Shown: positions 17,113-25,857, numbered from the stretch's first letter. The stretch: DNA of 64,000 nt from an uncultured Paracoccaceae bacterium (GCA_947494675.1 CANLVP010000001.1:1562001-1626000); one strand, 5' to 3'. Notes: generated from the letters alone by a model not told the origin. Program-made: numbers and translations.

Positions 17113-17811
17113 ATGAAAAAAACTACTCTACTTGCCTGCGCCGCATCCATTGCCGCACTTGGCACAGTGGCCCAGGCGGGCAACGTATCCTACGACGCTA
17201 CATCCTATGATTCCGGACCGGGCGGCCACTCGCTTTGGTTCAGCAACGGCATCGCGGATCTGGGAAAAGATTTTCACTTTGAGCCAAGCGGTCTGTTCAA
17301 CACAGACATGACCACATGGGGCCAGCTGCTGGGGAAAGTTGTATCCGCCGCGGATTCCTCAAATGGCTTCAACGTTTTCTTCAACTACGATGGCGACACG
17401 TCAGAGCGCACGGGCTTTAAGGGCAATGGCGGTGTTATCAATCCTGACGTCTTCTTCCTGAACATGATCGGCGGCACGCTGACCGGTTTTGGGGATAAGT
17501 TGGCCGGTATCGCACTTGATGTGACACGCAAGCCCGGTGACGGCACCTTGGCCACCCAAGTGGGTACGGCAGCCAACGACAAGAACCAGGAATTCGGCAT
17601 GTCCAACTGGTTCTATACGGTCTGTAACACCTGCGACAATGGCACGGTCGACATCTTCAATCAGGTCAACAACCGACAGGGCGACGTGAACTTGAACCTG
17701 GCCGAAAACGACAACGACATTGTGGGCCCGATCCCACTGCCCGCCGCAGGCTGGATGTTGATCGCGGGTCTGGGTGGTTTGGCCGCTGCAGGTCGCCGCA
17801 AAAAGGCCTAA
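17113..17811 (+). CDS. VPLPA-CTERM sorting-domain protein
   Basis: A 232-residue exported protein with a Sec signal peptide ending TVAQAG near residue 23. It ends with the tripartite sorting tail: PIPLPAAGW, a hydrophobic helix, and GRRKKA. This VPLPA-CTERM signal is read by an exosortase-like enzyme in Rhodobacterales, which cuts and anchors or releases the protein. The mature part has one CNTC motif and no domain I recognise. No exosortase gene is in the window. It is monocistronic and followed by a terminator. Confidence 0.87.
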   Translation: MKKTTLLACAASIAALGTVAQAGNVSYDATSYDSGPGGHSLWFSNGIADLGKDFHFEPSGLFNTDMTTWGQLLGKVVSAADSSNGFNVFFNYDGDTSERTGFKGNGGVINPDVFFLNMIGGTLTGFGDKLAGIALDVTRKPGDGTLATQVGTAANDKNQEFGMSNWFYTVCNTCDNGTVDIFNQVNNRQGDVNLNLAENDNDIVGPIPLPAAGWMLIAGLGGLAAAGRRKKA

Positions 17812-17835
17812 GCCGTCACCACCGACAACAGTTTC

Positions 17836-17866
17836 AAACGGCCCTGCCAACGCGGGGCCGTTTTTT
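17836..17866 (+). terminator. intrinsic terminator after the VPLPA-CTERM gene
   Basis: A 9-bp stem AAACGGCCC/GGGCCGTTT with a 10-base loop runs into a T6 tract. The complementary A-rich side means it may also serve the convergent sbtB transcript. Confidence 0.93.
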
Positions 17867-17874
17867 GTTGCGGC

Positions 17875-18183
17875 CTAAAACCGCTCTGCCCGCAGCACCT
17901 GCGCGTCTGTCACGCTGACCACCCCGATGTGCGGTTCAACCACGGCAAAGGCCGCTTCCAGCAGGCCGTCTAGGCGTTCGGGCCGGATCAAACAGATAAA
18001 GTTCACCATGCCCGACCGGCCCAACTGGCCCTCACGGCTCCACTTGCCAGAGCGGCCAGAGCCACCCTGCACCGGCATAATGGTAAAGCCTGTGACACCG
18101 GCCTCCATCAGGGCATCGGCCAGTCGGTTCTCAAGTGGTGCTTCGATGACGATTGAAACGCGCTTTGCGTCATACATTTCCAT
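17875..18183 (-). CDS. sbtB: SbtB-like P-II family regulator
   Basis: A 102-residue P-II-superfamily protein with the ferredoxin-like betaalphabeta pattern (VSIVIEAP, GFTIMPVQGG, VNFICLIR, HIGVVSVTDAQVL). The GSGRSGKW segment occupies the T-loop region. It directly follows sbtA; in cyanobacteria SbtB binds SbtA and controls bicarbonate uptake in response to adenine nucleotides including cAMP. The ATG at 18183 has GGAG six bases upstream; an ATG at 18195 is possible. The uridylylation Tyr of GlnK and the C-terminal CGPxGC motif of some cyanobacterial SbtB are absent. Confidence 0.87.
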   Translation of the reverse strand: MEMYDAKRVSIVIEAPLENRLADALMEAGVTGFTIMPVQGGSGRSGKWSREGQLGRSGMVNFICLIRPERLDGLLEAAFAVVEPHIGVVSVTDAQVLRAERF

Positions 18184-18184
18184 A

Positions 18185-19162
18185 TCAGGCTCCACTCATC
18201 ATTTGGGCGGCAGCCAGATATAGCGGGATGCCGAGGGTCAGGTTGAACGGGAAGGTTACGCCCAGTGAAAGCGTCAGATAGATCGACGGGTTCGCTTGCG
18301 GCAAGGCCACCCGCATGGCTGCGGGCACGGCGATATAGCTGGCAGAGGCGCTCAGTACCATCAACAGGACTGTGCCGCCAAGCGAAAGCCCGATCATCAT
18401 GCCAAGGGCCAAGCCAAAGGCGCTGCTGATCAGCGGCATGACGATGGCAAAGGCAACCGCGCCCATGCCCAGCGATCCCTTGGCGTTGCGCAATCCACGG
18501 CCCGCGATCAGCCCCATATCCAGCAGGAACAGGCACAACACGCCCTTGAACGGCGACACAATAAACGGCGCGATTTCGTCCAAACCCTTTTGGCCGGTGA
18601 CCCCGCCAATCACGAATGACCCGACCAACAAGACAATCGATCCATTCAGCAAGATTTCACGGATCAAATCCCCGTCCATCTTGGTGCCAGACCCACCGCG
18701 CGCGACCAGCCAAAGGGCGGACAGGATCGCCGGGGCCTCCATCGCGGCGGCGACGGCGACCATATAACCTTCGGAATCGATCATACGCCCCTCAAGGACA
18801 GAGGTCGCCGCCACAAATGTCACGATGCTGATCGAACCGTAATGCGCCGCGACCGCGGCGGCATCGATCCGGTCCATACCGGTCATGATCTTGAGGAGTG
18901 CAAATGCGATGATCGGCAAGCCGAACGACAAAACCAGCCCGGCACCCACCGCCATCAGCAAGGTGCTGTCGATTCCATTGGCCGACACCGCAGCCCCGCC
19001 CTTAAAGCCAATCGCAAACAGCAGATAGATCGACATGCCCTTGGCGACAGCCTCGGGAATTGTCAGATCAGATCGCGCCATGGCCGCCAGCAAGCCCAAG
19101 GCAAAGCTGAGAATAATCGGGGAAACAAGATTGCTCGCCGCGAGATCGATAATTTCGGTCAT
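18185..19162 (-). CDS. sbtA: sodium-dependent bicarbonate transporter SbtA family
   Basis: A 325-residue inner-membrane protein with about ten hydrophobic helices in an inverted-repeat arrangement and the conserved AAHYGSISIVTF and SASASYIAVPAAMR segments typical of SbtA (DUF897). SbtA imports bicarbonate with sodium. AGGAGA precedes the ATG. Its stop lies one base before the sbtB start, and a beta carbonic anhydrase ends convergently in orientation 100 bp upstream on the same strand, which fits an inorganic-carbon role. Substrate specificity in non-cyanobacterial homologues is less firmly established. Confidence 0.9.
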   Translation of the reverse strand: MTEIIDLAASNLVSPIILSFALGLLAAMARSDLTIPEAVAKGMSIYLLFAIGFKGGAAVSANGIDSTLLMAVGAGLVLSFGLPIIAFALLKIMTGMDRIDAAAVAAHYGSISIVTFVAATSVLEGRMIDSEGYMVAVAAAMEAPAILSALWLVARGGSGTKMDGDLIREILLNGSIVLLVGSFVIGGVTGQKGLDEIAPFIVSPFKGVLCLFLLDMGLIAGRGLRNAKGSLGMGAVAFAIVMPLISSAFGLALGMMIGLSLGGTVLLMVLSASASYIAVPAAMRVALPQANPSIYLTLSLGVTFPFNLTLGIPLYLAAAQMMSGA

Positions 19163-19264
19163 GGGTTCTCCTGCTATTCCGGCTTACTTAGCGGCATCTT
19201 GGCGGTCAGCAAGGGCATAGGCGGATAAAACGGTGGCCTTATCGGGTCGCGCAGAAGCACTCAC

Positions 19265-19912
19265 TTAAACCGCACGAAATTCTCCGCTTTCGGGGTCATA
19301 TGCCTTGAGCACGCCATCCCCGATGTGGTTCCACACACCGTGAAGCGACAGCATGCCTTCTTCGACGGCGGACTTCACAAACGGGAAGGTCATCAGGTTC
19401 TCAAGGCTGACCAGTACCGCCTCTTTCTCAAGCGCCGCAATCCGCGTCGCATCGTCCCCCGCAGGCAGGCGTTCATAGCCGGGACGGAGAATATCCATCC
19501 AACGTCCGACAAAGCTGCTTTTCTCTTCCAGCGCAGGCGCATTGCCACTGCACATGTCATAGCACCCCTGCACCCCGCCGCAGGACGAATGGCCAAGCAC
19601 GATTACATGCGCGACTTTCAGGGCCGTCACTGCATATTCCACGGCGGCGGATGTGCCATGGTTCGCGCCATCAGGCTGAAAGGGCGGCACGAGGTTAGCG
19701 ACATTCCGGTGGATAAAGAACTCGCCCTGATCCGCGCCAAACAAGGACGTGACATGCACACGGCTGTCACAACACGAAATCACCATCGCACGCGGATGCT
19801 GACCGTCTTCGGCCAACCTGCGATACCACGCCGCGTTTTCTGAATAAGTGGTGGCCCGCCATCCGTGGAAGCGGCTGATCAGATAGGCGGGCAAGGGGCG
19901 TGCGTATTTCAT
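19265..19912 (-). CDS. beta-class carbonic anhydrase
   Basis: A 215-residue zinc enzyme interconverting CO2 and bicarbonate. Zinc ligands and the catalytic dyad are all present: Cys47, Asp49 and Arg51 (SCCDSRV) and His108 with Cys111 (GHSSCGG). No signal peptide, so it is cytoplasmic. It lies on the same strand directly upstream of sbtA-sbtB with a 102-bp gap, so it could be co-transcribed or have its own promoter; the combination would supply and equilibrate internal bicarbonate. Confidence 0.95.
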   Translation of the reverse strand: MKYARPLPAYLISRFHGWRATTYSENAAWYRRLAEDGQHPRAMVISCCDSRVHVTSLFGADQGEFFIHRNVANLVPPFQPDGANHGTSAAVEYAVTALKVAHVIVLGHSSCGGVQGCYDMCSGNAPALEEKSSFVGRWMDILRPGYERLPAGDDATRIAALEKEAVLVSLENLMTFPFVKSAVEEGMLSLHGVWNHIGDGVLKAYDPESGEFRAV

Positions 19913-20024
19913 GGTGGTCTTTCATAGCTCTTGCGCGATCAATAGGTCGCATTTGCGAGAATTTCGAGAGATTTCTCTCTTGGCGATCAACCTTCTGGGA
20001 ACCATCCCGCGCTAAGACGGTCAC

Positions 20025-20444
20025 ATGAAACATATGATGCCTTTGCCACCGTCTACGCCTGTCATGCCTTCTAGCGTGACTGTACTGGAATGCGGATCCC
20101 CAACGCGGATCGATCCAATGCCTTTGTCGACCATTTATGCTGAAATGGGTCCCGACGTGGCAGAGGACACGATTTGCCGTGTGCTAGAGGATATCGCGCG
20201 CCGCCTGAATGACCTTCAGGATCAGCGCCGCGCCTGCCAGTTTGAGGATCTCGTGCGTCCCGCACTGCGACTTGCCGCTGTTGCGCGCCAGATTGGCCTG
20301 ACAGAGGTGTCACTGGCCGCCAATCATGTCTCCACCTCTGCGGAACAAGGCGATCCCATCGCATTGGAAGCAACCTTGCAACGTCTTGAACGCGGTTTTG
20401 ACGCGGCGATTTGCAAGATTTGGGACGTCGATCACGTGTCATAA
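20025..20444 (+). CDS. conserved-looking small protein of unknown function
   Basis: A 139-residue soluble protein, mostly helical by composition after residue 40 (VLEDIARRLNDLQ, LRLAAVARQIGL, LEATLQRLERGFDAA). The helical hairpin style resembles a histidine phosphotransfer or four-helix fold, but no phospho-acceptor motif is clear. The N-terminus is uncertain: ATGs at 20025, 20034 and 20037 and further inside are possible. It is on the plus strand, 70 bp before the aminopeptidase gene. I do not recognise the family. Confidence 0.6.
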   Translation: MKHMMPLPPSTPVMPSSVTVLECGSPTRIDPMPLSTIYAEMGPDVAEDTICRVLEDIARRLNDLQDQRRACQFEDLVRPALRLAAVARQIGLTEVSLAANHVSTSAEQGDPIALEATLQRLERGFDAAICKIWDVDHVS

Positions 20445-20514
20445 CGGGGGCCGCTCTTGTCGTTTCGCATGGTCTGGCTAGGGTGGGGCCAACCGGATCG
20501 ACCATAGGCCCCTC

Positions 20515-21882
20515 ATGACACTGACATTCGCACCCGCTGACGCTGACGCCATCCCGCTGCACGTCATCGACGCTGATCATCTTGATGCAATCCCGGACGC
20601 CGCCCAGACTTGGGCCGCGCTCCACAGCTTCAAAGGTGGGGCTGGCGCCGTTCTGACGGTGCCGGGTTCTGACGGAAGTATCGCAATGGCATTGGTCGGG
20701 CAGGGTGGTGCCAAAGCGCGCAAACGCGGCCGCTTTGCCGTAGCCCCCGCTGCCCGAAAACTGCCCGCTGGCACCTACAAAATTGCATCAGGGCTTGAGG
20801 GCCAAGACCTTGAAGAAGCCGCACTTGGCTGGCTCTTGGAATCCTATGACTTCGACCGCTACCGCAAACCAAAACCCGCTCGGGCGCTTTTGGTGGCACC
20901 TGCGGCGATCGACGCGCCCCGGGTTGAGGCAATTGCAGCGGGCGAGGCGTTGACCCGCGACCTGATCAACACCCCTTCGTCCGATATGGGTCCGGCAGAG
21001 CTTGAGGACGCAACCCGCACCGTTGCCCGTGAGCATGGCGCGTTCCTTGAGGTGATCACCGGCGATGACCTGATCCCCTCCAATTTCCCGATGATCCACA
21101 CAGTTGGCCGCGCCTCGACCCGTCCGCCGCGCCTTTTGGACCTCCGCTGGGGTAAGACCGGGCCGCAACTGACGCTGGTGGGCAAAGGGGTCTGCTTTGA
21201 CACTGGCGGGCTGAATATCAAACCGGGCGGCAGCATGGGCCTGATGAAAAAGGACATGGGCGGTGCGGCCACAACCTTGGGCCTTGCCCATATGATCATG
21301 GCCTTGGACCTGCCAATCCGCCTGCGCCTGCTGATTCCTGCCGCAGAAAACAGCATCGATGGCAACGCCTTTCGCCCGCAAGACGTGCTGACCAGCCGCA
21401 AGGGCCTGACGGTTGAGATTAACAATACCGATGCCGAAGGGCGTCTGGTCCTTGCCGATGCCCTGACCCTCGCGGATGAAGACGACCCCGCCCTTGTGAT
21501 CTCAATGGCGACGCTCACCGGTGCGGCCCGTGTTGCCGTCGGCCCCGATCTTGCGCCGTTTTTCACCGACAACGACGACCATGCCGTGGCCCTGGCAACC
21601 AGCGCCGCAAAGGTGGCAGACCCGGTCTGGCGATTGCCCTTTCACGATCCCTATGAGCCGATGATCGAACCCGGCATTGCAGATCTGGATAACGCACCCG
21701 CGGGCGGCATGGCGGGCTGCATCACAGCTGCCCTGTTCCTGCGCCGCTTTGTCGAAAGCCCCTATATGCACTTTGATGTCTACGGCTGGTGCCCGTCCCC
21801 CAAACCTGCCCGCCCCAAAGGCGGCGTCGGCATGGGCGCGCGCGCTGTGTTGGATGCCTTGCCAAAACTGCTGAACCTGTGA
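20515..21882 (+). CDS. leucyl aminopeptidase family protein (M17)
   Basis: A 455-residue M17 di-metal aminopeptidase that removes N-terminal residues from short peptides. The signature NTDAEGRLVLADAL is present, along with the metal-binding KGVCFDTGGLNIKP and DMGGAAT. The N-terminal 160 residues form the usual non-catalytic domain. Its stop overlaps the GTG of the NlpC/P60 gene by four bases. This M17-C40 pairing recurs in alphaproteobacteria and suggests a role in degrading peptides from peptidoglycan or the medium. Confidence 0.93.
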   Translation: MTLTFAPADADAIPLHVIDADHLDAIPDAAQTWAALHSFKGGAGAVLTVPGSDGSIAMALVGQGGAKARKRGRFAVAPAARKLPAGTYKIASGLEGQDLEEAALGWLLESYDFDRYRKPKPARALLVAPAAIDAPRVEAIAAGEALTRDLINTPSSDMGPAELEDATRTVAREHGAFLEVITGDDLIPSNFPMIHTVGRASTRPPRLLDLRWGKTGPQLTLVGKGVCFDTGGLNIKPGGSMGLMKKDMGGAATTLGLAHMIMALDLPIRLRLLIPAAENSIDGNAFRPQDVLTSRKGLTVEINNTDAEGRLVLADALTLADEDDPALVISMATLTGAARVAVGPDLAPFFTDNDDHAVALATSAAKVADPVWRLPFHDPYEPMIEPGIADLDNAPAGGMAGCITAALFLRRFVESPYMHFDVYGWCPSPKPARPKGGVGMGARAVLDALPKLLNL

Positions 21883-22703
21883 CCGACCGCAGAACCTATC
21901 CCGCCAACGACCGCGTCGCGCACGACAGCCTGCGCGGGCAATTGGATGGCGTCGCGTTTCGGGCCGGCAGCCCCAAGATGGTCGGGGCCGTGCTGGCCGA
22001 TCTGCATGTCTCACCCGACCAAAGCCGTGCGCGCCGCGACCGGCAAAGGCTCATGGGCGAGGTGGTGACCGTGCTAGAGGATCATGACGGTCTGTCCTTT
22101 GTGATCTGCGACGATGGCTACGTCGGCTACATCGACAGCGATGTGCTGACGGATGTCACAACGCCGACCCACCGCGTCGCGACCATGGCGACGCATACCT
22201 ACGCGGAAGAAAACTTCAAATCAGACGTCGGCACGCAATTGCCCTTTGGCGCAAGGCTCACGGTCTTGGACGAACGCCCCAAGTTCTATGAAACCAACCA
22301 TGGCTTTGTGCCCAAAAAGCACCTGCGTCCGCTGGATCGCCCGTTTGAAGACCCCGCAACGGTCGCGCAACTACATTTCCAAGTGCCCTACCTTTGGGGC
22401 GGCAATTCAACGCGGGGGATCGACTGCTCTGGTCTGATCCAAGCGGCGATGACAGTTTGCGATATCGCCTGTCCCGGTGACAGCGATATGCAGCGCGAAG
22501 GCTTGGGCGAACACATCTCTGGCCCATACCAACGCGGTGATCTGATGTTCTGGAAAGGGCATGTGGGGATGATGGTCGATGAAGAGGTGATGATCCACGC
22601 CAACGCCCATCACATGGCTGTTGCCTATGAACCCATCGCGGCTGCGATCATCCGCATTCAGGCCCAAGGCGATGGGCCGCTGCTGGCGCACAAGCGGCTT
22701 TAG
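21879..22703 (+). CDS. NlpC/P60 (C40) peptidase with SH3-like domains
   Basis: A 274-residue cysteine peptidase of the gamma-D-glutamyl-diamino-acid endopeptidase type. The open frame extends upstream but the GTG at 21879, coupled to the M17 stop (GTGA), is the sensible start. Residues 60-155 look like bacterial SH3 modules; the catalytic domain has Cys183 (GIDCSGLIQ), His228 (KGHVGMM) and His240 (VMIHAN). No signal peptide, so it should act in the cytoplasm, for example in recycling of murein peptides with the neighbouring aminopeptidase. Confidence 0.92.
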   Translation: MTDRRTYPANDRVAHDSLRGQLDGVAFRAGSPKMVGAVLADLHVSPDQSRARRDRQRLMGEVVTVLEDHDGLSFVICDDGYVGYIDSDVLTDVTTPTHRVATMATHTYAEENFKSDVGTQLPFGARLTVLDERPKFYETNHGFVPKKHLRPLDRPFEDPATVAQLHFQVPYLWGGNSTRGIDCSGLIQAAMTVCDIACPGDSDMQREGLGEHISGPYQRGDLMFWKGHVGMMVDEEVMIHANAHHMAVAYEPIAAAIIRIQAQGDGPLLAHKRL

Positions 22704-23041
22704 TCGACGACCCGGATCAGCTTGCGTTCCAACACCCGCAAAACAGCGCGCAGATCATTGCCGCGCTTCAGGATTTGCCCGTTCATCCCGACAACCGCAT
22801 ATTGCCCCTGCTTCAGGCGCAGTTTGGGCCGCTTTTCGATCCGGTAAATCGGGTTTTCGGCTGTCCGTTGAAAGACCGCAAAAACCGCCAGATCCTTGAG
22901 CGACGAAATCCCATAGTCGCGCCATTCGCCTGCCGCGACCATACGGCCATAAAGTCCAAGGATGGGGGCCAATTCGGTGCGGTGAAACGATACCTGACCA
23001 TTGGCGAGCGGCTGAATATCGGCGGAGTTCTGCATGTTCAT
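22700..23041 (-). CDS. DUF2794 family protein
   Basis: A roughly 113-residue protein of the alphaproteobacterial DUF2794 family, recognised by LYGRMVAAGEWRDYGI and the basic RPKLRLKQGQYAVVG segment. Function unknown. The start is uncertain: ATG at 23041 or 23035, or a GTG at 23080; none has a clear ribosome-binding site. It overlaps the convergent NlpC/P60 gene by four bases. Confidence 0.82.
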   Translation of the reverse strand: MNMQNSADIQPLANGQVSFHRTELAPILGLYGRMVAAGEWRDYGISSLKDLAVFAVFQRTAENPIYRIEKRPKLRLKQGQYAVVGMNGQILKRGNDLRAVLRVLERKLIRVVD

Positions 23042-23178
23042 AGGGCCAGACTTGCGCCAATCGCGCAGCAAATCAAGCACCGCCTTTGAATTGCCTCAAA
23101 AACACCCCGACCCCGCCGCGCAAAGCCCCTTGGGGGGCCACAGTGGGTGGTCACATAGGGGTCATAGCAAAAGTGCTA

Positions 23179-23225
23179 CCCCGGTGTCGTATGTAATTGC
23201 CCCCACCCAGTATGCGACGCCGGGG
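23179..23225. repeat. 15-bp inverted repeat, candidate bidirectional terminator
   Basis: Arms at 23179-23193 (CCCCGGTGTCGTATG) and 23211-23225 (TATGCGACGCCGGGG) pair over 14 positions if two G-U pairs are allowed, around a 17-base loop. On the minus strand the hairpin follows the I78 lipoprotein stop by about 20 bp and is succeeded by GTAGCACTTTTGC, so it could terminate that gene. The T-run is imperfect. The whole 23042-23244 gap holds no other gene I can support. Confidence 0.6.
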
Positions 23226-23244
23226 GACTTCTTTCCAAACAGTC

Positions 23245-23547
23245 TTAGCCGCAACTGATCGACGCAATGCGTCCGTCTGGCCCGATGTTGAAATTCATCC
23301 GCTCTGGCCTGTAATCCTGCGTGACAACCGACCCCGGTCGCACCACGCGCACTTGGCCCAGGATCATCACACGCTCAAGCACAGTCGCGTCTTGCCCGAC
23401 CAGCGTGCCATAGCGTTCGCCATCGCAGGTATTGTCCAAACCCGTTGGAAACGACCCGCTAGGGGGTGGCCCGCCAGTGACCGGCCCGCTTGAATTTCCA
23501 GCACAGCCCACAAGGGCAACCAAAGCAATCGCAACAAGATATTTCAT
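23245..23547 (-). CDS. I78-family peptidase-inhibitor lipoprotein
   Basis: A 100-residue lipoprotein. The ATG at 23547 gives a lipoprotein signal peptide with lipobox LVGC (Cys15), whereas the longer open frame has no such leader. The mature part has the I78 inhibitor pattern: [35 protein letters not shown] and a C-terminal ISCG, with the two cysteines expected to bond. Related proteins inhibit serine peptidases. It is monocistronic and divergent from frmA. Confidence 0.85.
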   Translation of the reverse strand: MKYLVAIALVALVGCAGNSSGPVTGGPPPSGSFPTGLDNTCDGERYGTLVGQDATVLERVMILGQVRVVRPGSVVTQDYRPERMNFNIGPDGRIASISCG

Positions 23548-23659
23548 GCGTGCACCTTGCCGCGCAGAACCGCGCATTGGCAAGAGAAGAACGGAACAGT
23601 TGAAATCGGCGTGCATTTCGCACAAGCATTGCGCAATAACTCTTGAAAGGACCTGCCCC

Positions 23660-24772
23660 ATGCGCACCCGTGCTGCCGTCGCCGTCGAAGCTGGAAAACC
23701 GCTGCAAGTGATGGAGGTCAATCTTGAGGGCCCCAAAGCCGGTGAGGTTCTGGTCGAAATCAAGTCCACCGGTATTTGCCACACAGACGAATTCACCCTG
23801 TCCGGCGCCGACCCCGAAGGTATGTTCCCCGCGATCCTTGGCCACGAAGGGGCAGGCGTTGTCATGGAAGTCGGCGAAGGCGTCACAAGCCTTGAAGTCG
23901 GCGATCACGTCATCCCGCTTTATACGCCCGAGTGTCGCGAGTGTGACTATTGCCTGAACCCCAAGACCAACCTTTGTCAGAAAATCCGCAGCACGCAGGG
24001 TGCAGGCGTGATGCCCGACGGCACCAGCCGTTTTTCGATGCTCGATGGTACGCCAATCCTGCACTACATGGGCTGCTCGACCTTTGCCAATCACACGGTC
24101 CTGCCCGAAATTGCGCTGGCGAAAGTCCGCAAGGACGCGCCGTTTGACAAAATTTGCTACATCGGTTGCGGCGTGACCACGGGGATCGGCGCGGTAATCA
24201 ACACCGCCAAGGTCGAGATTGGCAGCACCGCGATCGTCTTTGGTCTGGGCGGGATCGGGTTGAACGTCATCCAGGGCTTGCGCCTTGCAGGTGCTGACCA
24301 GATCGTCGGCGTTGACCTTAACCCCGGCAAGGTGCCGATGGCGGAAAAGTTCGGCATGACCGATTTTGTGAACCCCACGGATGTCACCGGCGACATGGTC
24401 GCGCATTTGGTCGAACTCACGGGTGGCGGAGCCGATTATACCTTTGACGCGACCGGCAACGTGCAGGTCATGCGCACAGCGCTTGAGGCCGCGCACAAGG
24501 GCTGGGGTGAATCGATTATCATCGGCGTGGCCCCCGCAGGTGCCGAAATCTCAACCCGGCCTTTCCAGCTTGTCACCGGTCGGAGCTGGCGCGGCACCGC
24601 CTTTGGCGGCGCATCGGGCCGCACCGACGTGCCCAAGATCGTGGATTGGTACATGGACGGCAAAATCGAGATCGATCCGATGATCACCCACACCCTGTCA
24701 CTGGATGACATCAACAAAGGGTTCGATCTGATGCACGCAGGCGAAAGCATCCGGGCCGTCGTCAACTTCTGA
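23660..24772 (+). CDS. frmA: S-(hydroxymethyl)glutathione dehydrogenase / class III alcohol dehydrogenase
   Basis: A 370-residue zinc enzyme that oxidises S-hydroxymethylglutathione, the adduct of formaldehyde and glutathione, and can also reduce S-nitrosoglutathione. The ATG at 23660 follows GAAAGGA. Catalytic zinc ligands are in TGICHTDE and GHEGAG; the structural zinc site is the PECRECDYC cluster. The NAD-binding loop reads [10 protein letters not shown]. Formylglutathione hydrolase, its usual partner, is not next to it; instead a serine hydrolase of another family starts on its last base. Formaldehyde from methylated compounds is a plausible source in marine roseobacters. Confidence 0.95.
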   Translation: MRTRAAVAVEAGKPLQVMEVNLEGPKAGEVLVEIKSTGICHTDEFTLSGADPEGMFPAILGHEGAGVVMEVGEGVTSLEVGDHVIPLYTPECRECDYCLNPKTNLCQKIRSTQGAGVMPDGTSRFSMLDGTPILHYMGCSTFANHTVLPEIALAKVRKDAPFDKICYIGCGVTTGIGAVINTAKVEIGSTAIVFGLGGIGLNVIQGLRLAGADQIVGVDLNPGKVPMAEKFGMTDFVNPTDVTGDMVAHLVELTGGGADYTFDATGNVQVMRTALEAAHKGWGESIIIGVAPAGAEISTRPFQLVTGRSWRGTAFGGASGRTDVPKIVDWYMDGKIEIDPMITHTLSLDDINKGFDLMHAGESIRAVVNF

Positions 24773-25857
24773 TGCGTGCCACCCTTGATCAATTGGTCCG
24801 GTCACTCGCCGGGCCATTTGCATTCAGCGGCATTGCGATCTCTCAGGGTGGCAAAGACAGCTTTCACGTCGCCACCGCCCCGGACATCCCCGGCAAGGAC
24901 ACCTCCATCATGCGGGTGGCCTCGGTGTCCAAGATCGTCACAGGGCTTGCCTTGGCCGAAACCGTGCGCCGCGCGGATTTGGCCGCAGGGTTTGAAACCG
25001 ACGTCTCCGACATTCTGGGCTGGCCCCTGCGCCATCCCGACTACCCGGATCAGCCGATCACGCTGGGCATGCTGGCCAGTCACGCCAGCTGCGTCACCGA
25101 TGCCGCAGGCTATGAGGTATCGCCCAAGACGGACTTGCGGACGTGGATGGCTACCCAAGACAGGCGCGTGTTTCACGCAGCTCAGCCGGGCACCGTTTTC
25201 GAGTATTCAAACCTCGGCTACATCCTGCTGGGGGCTTGTATCGAACGCTTGGGGCAGGGCCGCTTTGATCTGCGTGCGCGCGCCTATGTGCTGACGCCTT
25301 TGCAAATGCTGGGCGGGTTCAACTGGTCGGGCGTCACGCCTGCCCACCGCCTCAGGGCCATTCCCACCTATCGCCGCACGGCCGATGGCTTTGCCGCGAT
25401 GATCGACAGACAGGTGGGCCCTGATGGCATCCTTGATGCGACCGGCACGCCGCAACCCATGGGCGGCTACACCTTAGGCAGCAACACCGCGCTCTTTTCA
25501 CCACAAGGCGGGCTGCGCATTTCGCTCAAAGGGATGCTGCGTCTGGCGCGAAGTCTGGAAAAGACCGACCTGCCACTGCTCTGGACCCCGGACATGGGCA
25601 AAATGGACAACCCGCATGGCCTCTTTGATTGCTATTCCCACGGTGTTCAGGTGTTCAGAAACCCAGCCTTTTACCCCCGGCCACTGATCGGGCATTTCGG
25701 CAGCGCTTACGGCTTCAAAGGCGGCATTTTCTACGACGCTAAAGCCGACATGGCCTTCGCCTATGCGCTGAACGGTGTTGCAGAACAGGACGAAGGCGAT
25801 GCGCTTTCACCACCAGAACGGGCAGTCTTGAACGGGATCGCAGCGGTGGCGCACTAA
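24772..25857 (+). CDS. serine hydrolase of the beta-lactamase (class C) family
   Basis: A 361-residue member of the class C beta-lactamase/esterase fold. The nucleophile motif SxxK is at Ser51-Lys54 (ASVSKI), the tyrosine box is YSN in FEYSNLGY, and HFGSAYG takes the KTG position. No signal peptide is visible, so it is probably a cytoplasmic esterase or peptidase rather than an antibiotic-resistance enzyme. The ATG shares one base with the frmA stop (TGATG), implying coupling. It converges on tetR with a four-base overlap. Confidence 0.87.
   Translation: MRATLDQLVRSLAGPFAFSGIAISQGGKDSFHVATAPDIPGKDTSIMRVASVSKIVTGLALAETVRRADLAAGFETDVSDILGWPLRHPDYPDQPITLGMLASHASCVTDAAGYEVSPKTDLRTWMATQDRRVFHAAQPGTVFEYSNLGYILLGACIERLGQGRFDLRARAYVLTPLQMLGGFNWSGVTPAHRLRAIPTYRRTADGFAAMIDRQVGPDGILDATGTPQPMGGYTLGSNTALFSPQGGLRISLKGMLRLARSLEKTDLPLLWTPDMGKMDNPHGLFDCYSHGVQVFRNPAFYPRPLIGHFGSAYGFKGGIFYDAKADMAFAYALNGVAEQDEGDALSPPERAVLNGIAAVAH

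Noticed and set aside
24772-25857. antibiotic-resistance beta-lactamase
   Set aside because: The SxxK/YSN fold is present but there is no signal peptide and it is coupled to frmA, which fits an esterase or peptidase better.
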